From Allobosea vaviloviae (GTDB lineage: Bacteria > Pseudomonadota > Alphaproteobacteria > Rhizobiales > Beijerinckiaceae), in contig NZ_LGSZ01000054.1 in assembly GCF_001298265.1 (NCBI RefSeq), positions 1 through 64,000 of the forward strand: a stretch of DNA of 64,000 bases. The letters are read 5' to 3'. Below are positions 59,864 to 64,000 of the stretch, one piece after another (position 1 is the stretch's first letter; every line of letters starts with the position of its first letter). Below the pieces are notes generated by a model. That model saw only the letters and a list, made by a program, of their open reading frames with translations, did no database searches and was not told the DNA's origin. A program made the position numbers and the translations under genes.

Positions 59864-61681
59864 ATGTCGAGCGCCATTTCCAACAGGATCATCGCGGCTT
59901 TTCTCTGGGCCGTTGCCTTGATCCCGGCAGCAAGCGTCGCGCAGACGCCGATTCCGGTCGGGGAGGCCTTTCGCCTCGGCGTGTCCCGCGACGCCGAGAA
60001 GGGCCTTCGTCTAGATTGGACTATCAAGCCGGGCTATTACCTGTACCGCGACAAGATCGCCGTCAGAACCGCCGATGGACAGCCCCTGCCGGTGACGACC
60101 GACGCCGGCGAACGCAAGGATGACCCGACCTTCGGCCCGACCGAGATCTACCGCGACAAGGCGCAAGCCGGGATTTTACGGGCCGATTTGCCGGGCTCCG
60201 CAACGACCGTCGACGTCGTATATCAGGGCTGCGCCGAAAAGGGCATCTGCTACCCGCCCGTGACGAAGACGATCGATCTGGCCACATCGGCCGTTCGGAG
60301 ATCGGTGGAGGTCGACGCCGGCCGCGGCGCAGCGACCAGTCTTTGGGCGCAGGCGCCAGAAGCGCCGACGCCGGCGGTGAAGCGCGAGGCAGAGACCGGC
60401 GGAGCCAATCCAGCGCTGACCGGCGGCCTGGCTGCGATGCTGGCGAGCTTCCTTGGGTTCGGACTGCTGCTGGCCCTCACGCCTTGCGTGTTCCCGATGG
60501 TGCCGATCCTGTCGGGCATGCTGGCGCGATCGGGCGGCACGCTGACGGCGCGGCGCGGCTTCTCCTTGTCGTCGTCCTATGTGCTCGCCATGGCGCTCGC
60601 CTATGCGGCGCTGGGAGCGGCCGCGGCCTGGTCGGGGCAGAACCTCCAGGCTGCGTTGCAGACCCCTTTGGCGCTGGGCCTGATGAGCCTGATCTTCGTT
60701 GGTCTCGCAGCCTCGATGTTCGGCTTCTACGAACTTCAGCTTCCCGCCTCCTGGACGACCCGTCTGACAGGCGCCTCGACAGGGCGCGGAGGCTCGATTG
60801 CGGGCGCCGCCTTGCTCGGCTTCGCTTCGGCGCTGATCGTCGGCCCCTGCGTGACGCCGCCGCTGGCAGCCGCGCTGCTCTACGTCGCACAGACCGGCGA
60901 CCTCGCTCGTGGCGCCGGCGCGCTGTTTTCTCTCGGACTTGGCATGGGGCTGCCGCTGATCGTCTTCGGCACTTTCGGTTCGGGATTGCTGCCCCGTTCG
61001 GGACCCTGGCTCGTCAAGGTCAAGCAAGCCTTCGGCTTCGTCTTCATCGGACTGGCAATCTCGATGATCTCGCGTGTTATCCCCGAGACGACCGCGCTGG
61101 CGCTCTGGGCGGCCCTAGCCATTGGCACGGCCGTCTTCATCGGGGCGTTCGACCAGATTTCTCAGGCGAGCGGAGGCGTCATCCGAGCCGGAAAGGCGGC
61201 CGGTTTCGCCCTTCTGGTTTATGGCGTGGCCTTGCTGATCGGGTTTGCGGGAGGCGCATCCGACCCTCTTCGTCCGCTCGCTTTCATAGGCGGCGCGGCG
61301 CAGCAGGCGGCTGCGCTCGACATTCGCTCGGTGACATCTTCGGCCGCCTTCGATGCCGCTGTTGCTGGAGCTCAGGCGGCTGGCCAGCCCGTGCTTGTCG
61401 CCTTCTCCGCCGATTGGTGCGTCACCTGCAAAACCAACGAGCGCACACTGTTTCTCGATCCCACCACACAGGCGCGGCTTCAGCGGCTCACGGTGATCAA
61501 GGCCGATGTCACGGCCAATGACGGCGACAGCCGGGGCCTGATGGCGCGCTTCGCGGTCGCCGGCCCGCCGACGATGTTTCTCCTCGACGCGAAGTCGGGC
61601 CGTGAAATCGGCTCCGACCGAATGATCGGCGCGATCTCTCTCGATGATTTCAACCGCGCCCTCGATCGCGCGGGCGCGTGA
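59864..61681 (+). CDS. dsbD: Thiol:disulfide interchange protein DsbD (ScsB-like)
   Basis: A 605-residue inner-membrane reductant carrier. It has a signal peptide, a periplasmic N-domain with GCAEKGICYPPV (two cysteines), about eight transmembrane helices with the redox cysteines in LLALTPCVFPMVPI and LIVGPCVTPPLAAA, and a C-terminal thioredoxin domain with FSADWCVTCKTNE. All three cysteine pairs are present. It brings electrons from cytosolic thioredoxin to periplasmic thiol proteins such as those encoded next to it. Confidence 0.9.
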   Translation: MSSAISNRIIAAFLWAVALIPAASVAQTPIPVGEAFRLGVSRDAEKGLRLDWTIKPGYYLYRDKIAVRTADGQPLPVTTDAGERKDDPTFGPTEIYRDKAQAGILRADLPGSATTVDVVYQGCAEKGICYPPVTKTIDLATSAVRRSVEVDAGRGAATSLWAQAPEAPTPAVKREAETGGANPALTGGLAAMLASFLGFGLLLALTPCVFPMVPILSGMLARSGGTLTARRGFSLSSSYVLAMALAYAALGAAAAWSGQNLQAALQTPLALGLMSLIFVGLAASMFGFYELQLPASWTTRLTGASTGRGGSIAGAALLGFASALIVGPCVTPPLAAALLYVAQTGDLARGAGALFSLGLGMGLPLIVFGTFGSGLLPRSGPWLVKVKQAFGFVFIGLAISMISRVIPETTALALWAALAIGTAVFIGAFDQISQASGGVIRAGKAAGFALLVYGVALLIGFAGGASDPLRPLAFIGGAAQQAAALDIRSVTSSAAFDAAVAGAQAAGQPVLVAFSADWCVTCKTNERTLFLDPTTQARLQRLTVIKADVTANDGDSRGLMARFAVAGPPTMFLLDAKSGREIGSDRMIGAISLDDFNRALDRAGA

Positions 61682-61731
61682 TCGCGCCGCGCACCGGCAC
61701 TCGTTTCCACCACGTCTCACAGGAGCCAATC

Positions 61732-62361
61732 ATGAATCGCAGACATTTCCTCCAGCTTACTGCAAGTGTGATCGCGTCAGGGGTGAACGCGCTGGCATTC
61801 GCCACGCCCGCTCTCGCGCAAAGCATCGACACCAAGGCCATTCTCAACGATCCCGAAGCGCCAACGGCGGGCAACCCCAAGGGCGACGTCACGATCGTCG
61901 CGTTCCTCGACTACAATTGCCCATTCTGCAAGAAGTCGGCTCCTGACCTCGAACGCATCGTCAAGACCGACGGCAAAATCCGCCTTGTCTACAAGGACTG
62001 GCCGGTTCTGACCGAAGCCTCGGTCTATGGCGCGCAGCTCGCTCTCGCCGCCAAATACCAGGATCGCTACGAGGTCGCCCACAAGGCCTTGATGGGCATT
62101 CCGGGAATGCGCATCGGCAAGGAAGCGATGCTGGCGGCGGTCAAAGCCTCGGGCGTCGATATGCCTCGTCTGCAGGCCGACCTCGACAAGCATGGCGCCG
62201 CGATCACGGCATTGCTGAAGCGAAACCTCGCTCAGGCCGACTCGATCGGCATCGATGGCACGCCTGCCTATCTGATCGGCCCGTTCCGCACTTCGACCCA
62301 GAATTATGACGGCTTCAAGCAAGTCGTCGCCGACGCGCGGGCCAAGCTCAATGCGCGATAA
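61732..62361 (+). CDS. DsbA-family thioredoxin-fold protein (ScsC-like)
   Basis: A 209-residue periplasmic protein with signal peptide MNRRHFLQLTASVIASGVNA and active site FLDYNCPFCKKSAPDLER (CPFC). A cis-Pro loop GTPAYLIG completes the fold. It would act as a thiol oxidase or isomerase, kept reduced by the preceding DsbD. The ATG at 61732 has AGGAG upstream; longer starts run into dsbD. Confidence 0.85.
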   Translation: MNRRHFLQLTASVIASGVNALAFATPALAQSIDTKAILNDPEAPTAGNPKGDVTIVAFLDYNCPFCKKSAPDLERIVKTDGKIRLVYKDWPVLTEASVYGAQLALAAKYQDRYEVAHKALMGIPGMRIGKEAMLAAVKASGVDMPRLQADLDKHGAAITALLKRNLAQADSIGIDGTPAYLIGPFRTSTQNYDGFKQVVADARAKLNAR

Positions 62362-62404
62362 CGCTTCTGACGAAATGCCGATCAACACCTCAAACGAGAA
62401 TTCG

Positions 62405-63073
62405 ATGACAGTATCTTTGCCCTCGGCTCGTTCGGTCGCCGCGTTCCTCGCACTCGCCCTTTCGGTCGGCGCTTGCACCACCGTCGCGGCGCCACCGCCG
62501 CAGGCTGCTGCGCCAGTCGCGATGGTCAGCCCCGCGGAGGCCGAGCGCTATGCCGCCCTGACGAACGAGAAGTTTCACGTTCCTGAAGTCGCGCTGGAAG
62601 ACCTCCGGCCGCGCAATCTCAGGCAATTGGTCGACTACCAAACGACGCACCAGCCGGGAACCGTCGTCGTCGATCCGCGCAAGCGCTTTCTCTATCTGGT
62701 GCAGGAGAACGGAAAGGCCCTGCGCTACGGCGTCGGCGTCGGCAAGGAGGGGCTGGAGTTCCAGGGCACGGCAACCGTCGAACGCAAGGCGCAATGGCCG
62801 CGCTGGACGCCGACGACCGACATGATCAAGCGCGAACCGGACCGCTACGCCAAATGGGCCGGCGGTATGGCTGGCGGCGACACCAATCCCCTCGGCGCCC
62901 GCGCGCTCTACCTCTTCAAGAACGGCAAGGATACGCTGTACCGGATCCATGGAACCAACGAGCCGAGTACGATTGGCGAGGCCGTTTCGTCCGGCTGTAT
63001 CCGGATGATGAATCAGGACGTCATCGACCTCTACAATCGGATTCCGGCGGGTTCGAAGGTGGTGGTGCTTTGA
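62405..63073 (+). CDS. L,D-transpeptidase lipoprotein
   Basis: A 222-residue enzyme with a lipoprotein signal ending in the lipobox LSVGAC, and an ErfK/YbiS domain: TVVVDPRKRFLYLVQENGKA, YRIHGTNEPSTIG and the catalytic SSGCIRMMNQDVIDLYNRI. It forms 3-3 peptidoglycan cross-links or anchors proteins. The ATG at 62405 is chosen because it gives a clean signal; ATG codons at 62351 and 62375 are possible. L,D-transpeptidases need a reduced active-site Cys, which fits the neighbouring thiol-reducing genes. Confidence 0.85.
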   Translation: MTVSLPSARSVAAFLALALSVGACTTVAAPPPQAAAPVAMVSPAEAERYAALTNEKFHVPEVALEDLRPRNLRQLVDYQTTHQPGTVVVDPRKRFLYLVQENGKALRYGVGVGKEGLEFQGTATVERKAQWPRWTPTTDMIKREPDRYAKWAGGMAGGDTNPLGARALYLFKNGKDTLYRIHGTNEPSTIGEAVSSGCIRMMNQDVIDLYNRIPAGSKVVVL

Positions 63074-63118
63074 ACCTCATTCCACGAGACCGCCGACACG
63101 GCTGCACGGGCTGATCTG

Positions 63119-63973
63119 ATGACGATCGGACCCCTTGTTCTGTCTCCCGAACGCCTCGCCATGCTGCTGGGCCTACTGGCGTTCATTCTGGTCGCGAGCG
63201 TTCAGACCAAGCGCGTCAGCACCTTGTTCAACCTGTGGAGCACGGTCGTGCTGATCGGCAGCGTAGCTGCGGCACGGCTCACCCACGTTGTCTTGAACTG
63301 GTCGTTTTTCGAAGACGATCCACTTCGTGCTTTCGCGGTGTGGCAAGGGGGATTTGTTTGGGTCGGCGCTCTGCCCGTTATCATTGTCGCGAGCCTCCTG
63401 CTCTTGCGAACCCGCCGCTTGATGGCCTGGGCGATCGTGCCGACCGTGGCTGGCGTTCTCGTGGCAAACGTAGCCTTTCAGCTTGTTGCCGCTGGTGCGC
63501 CAATCGGTCCTCCTGCGCTGACGCTAGCGTCGGCCGATGGGGAGCCTATCGATTTGGCCGTCCCTTCCGGACGGATAACCGTGATCAACCTGTGGGCGAC
63601 CTGGTGCCCCCCGTGTCGGCGCGAGATGCCGGTCCTGGCTGCGGCCGAGGTGGACAATCCGGACGTCCGGTTTCTGTTCGTCAATCAAGGCGAAACCCCG
63701 CAGGTCGCACGAGCATATCTCGAGGGCCAGAATCTGCGGCTCAAGCATGTTCTTTTCGACCAGAATTCAGCGTTGCCCCGTCATTACGGAACACCCGGTA
63801 TTCCCGTGACATTATTCCTGAGCGCCGACGGCCAGTTGTTCAAGGCGCATATCGGGGAAATCTCTCCCGAAGAGATTGATATGCAGATTAAGGCTATAGA
63901 TTCGAGAATTTTTCAAATTCAGGGTGGCTATATCCACTTGTTGTTCAGGAAATTGAGAGGCGCGGTACAATGA
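63119..63973 (+). CDS. LGT-like membrane domain - TlpA thioredoxin fusion
   Basis: A 284-residue protein. The first 130 residues hold about four membrane helices with AAARLTHVVLNWSFFEDDPL and FAVWQGGFVWVG, reminiscent of prolipoprotein diacylglyceryl transferase (Lgt). Residues about 140-275 are a TlpA-type thioredoxin domain with NLWATWCPPCRREMPVLAAA. It would be a membrane-tethered periplasmic thiol reductase, plausibly the ScsD-like partner of the DsbD and DsbA proteins. The gene ends 27 bases before the window edge and appears complete. Confidence 0.85.
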   Translation: MTIGPLVLSPERLAMLLGLLAFILVASVQTKRVSTLFNLWSTVVLIGSVAAARLTHVVLNWSFFEDDPLRAFAVWQGGFVWVGALPVIIVASLLLLRTRRLMAWAIVPTVAGVLVANVAFQLVAAGAPIGPPALTLASADGEPIDLAVPSGRITVINLWATWCPPCRREMPVLAAAEVDNPDVRFLFVNQGETPQVARAYLEGQNLRLKHVLFDQNSALPRHYGTPGIPVTLFLSADGQLFKAHIGEISPEEIDMQIKAIDSRIFQIQGGYIHLLFRKLRGAVQ

Positions 63974-64000
63974 ATAAAACTTTTTTCATAGCTATAGTCT

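Noticed and set aside
41123..63973. Identity with the known transmissible locus of stress tolerance (heat-resistance island)
   Set aside because: DegP and a thioredoxin-like protein are shared in kind, but the hallmark genes (sHSP20, ClpG/ClpK, FtsH, YfdX, HdeD, KefB, PsiE) are all absent.
1..64000. CRISPR arrays, tRNA or rRNA genes, riboswitches
   Set aside because: No regularly spaced identical repeats, no recognisable cloverleaf or rRNA sequence and no riboswitch consensus were seen by eye. A covariance-model scan would be needed to exclude small RNAs.

Overview
The window reads as accessory DNA from a high-GC alphaproteobacterium, most likely of the order Hyphomicrobiales (Rhizobiales). 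The evidence is the set of families characteristic of rhizobial plasmids and integrative elements: RHE_PE00001/DUF1612, DUF1419, DUF3085, DUF736, DUF7007, an ArdC-like protein, a RepB-type ParB and an HxH relaxase. I see no rRNA or tRNA genes and no CRISPR array.

Layout. (1) 1-1583: the start of a tyrosine integrase running off the left edge, a large perfect inverted repeat, and a DUF1612 DNA-binding protein. (2) 1810-17339: a defence and conflict island. In order it holds a translationally coupled zinc metallopeptidase and metallo-beta-lactamase pair followed by a wrecked DUF2235 gene; a Hachiman system (HamA nuclease, HamB helicase); a CoiA-like nuclease gene with a one-base frameshift; a gene with a HEPN-like RNGLSH motif; the tail of a dinB gene; an XRE/ImmA regulator pair; a four-gene ubiquitin-like conjugation operon of Bub type; an AbiE toxin-antitoxin pair with a frameshifted toxin; and an IS21 istB remnant. 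(3) 17577-21422: a serine recombinase with two ParB-family proteins and a divergent HTH gene, which looks like a self-contained mobile module. (4) 22142-40891: a conjugative-element backbone with TOPRIM protein, DUF1419, DUF3085, a 1706-residue methylase-helicase, an orphan ParB, an ArdC-like metalloprotein, DUF736, ParA/ParB with repeated TGGTTTAAACCA-like palindromes, a relaxosome protein and a relaxase. (5) 41123-63973: cargo centred on the cell envelope, redox and metals. It contains an outer-membrane barrel protein, two PepSY proteins, an ABC-2 exporter, cytochrome b, two two-component systems, a DedA-PAP2-LssY fusion, DegP, a ChrB N-terminal-domain protein, a multicopper oxidase, a VIT1/CCC1 transporter and an Scs-like thiol-redox set (DsbD, DsbA, L,D-transpeptidase, LGT-TlpA fusion).

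How it fits together. The integrase, partition genes and relaxase would mobilise the element, and the ArdC-like protein may protect it on entry. The island on the left guards the host against phage or competing elements, but several of its genes are broken, so it appears to be ageing. The right third looks like an envelope-stress and metal/oxidant tolerance cargo controlled by its own two-component systems. The features most worth following up are the Bub-type operon, whose E1 and E2 lack the expected catalytic cysteines, the peptidase-MBL-DUF2235 operon, the recombinase-ParB-RepB module and the par-site array.
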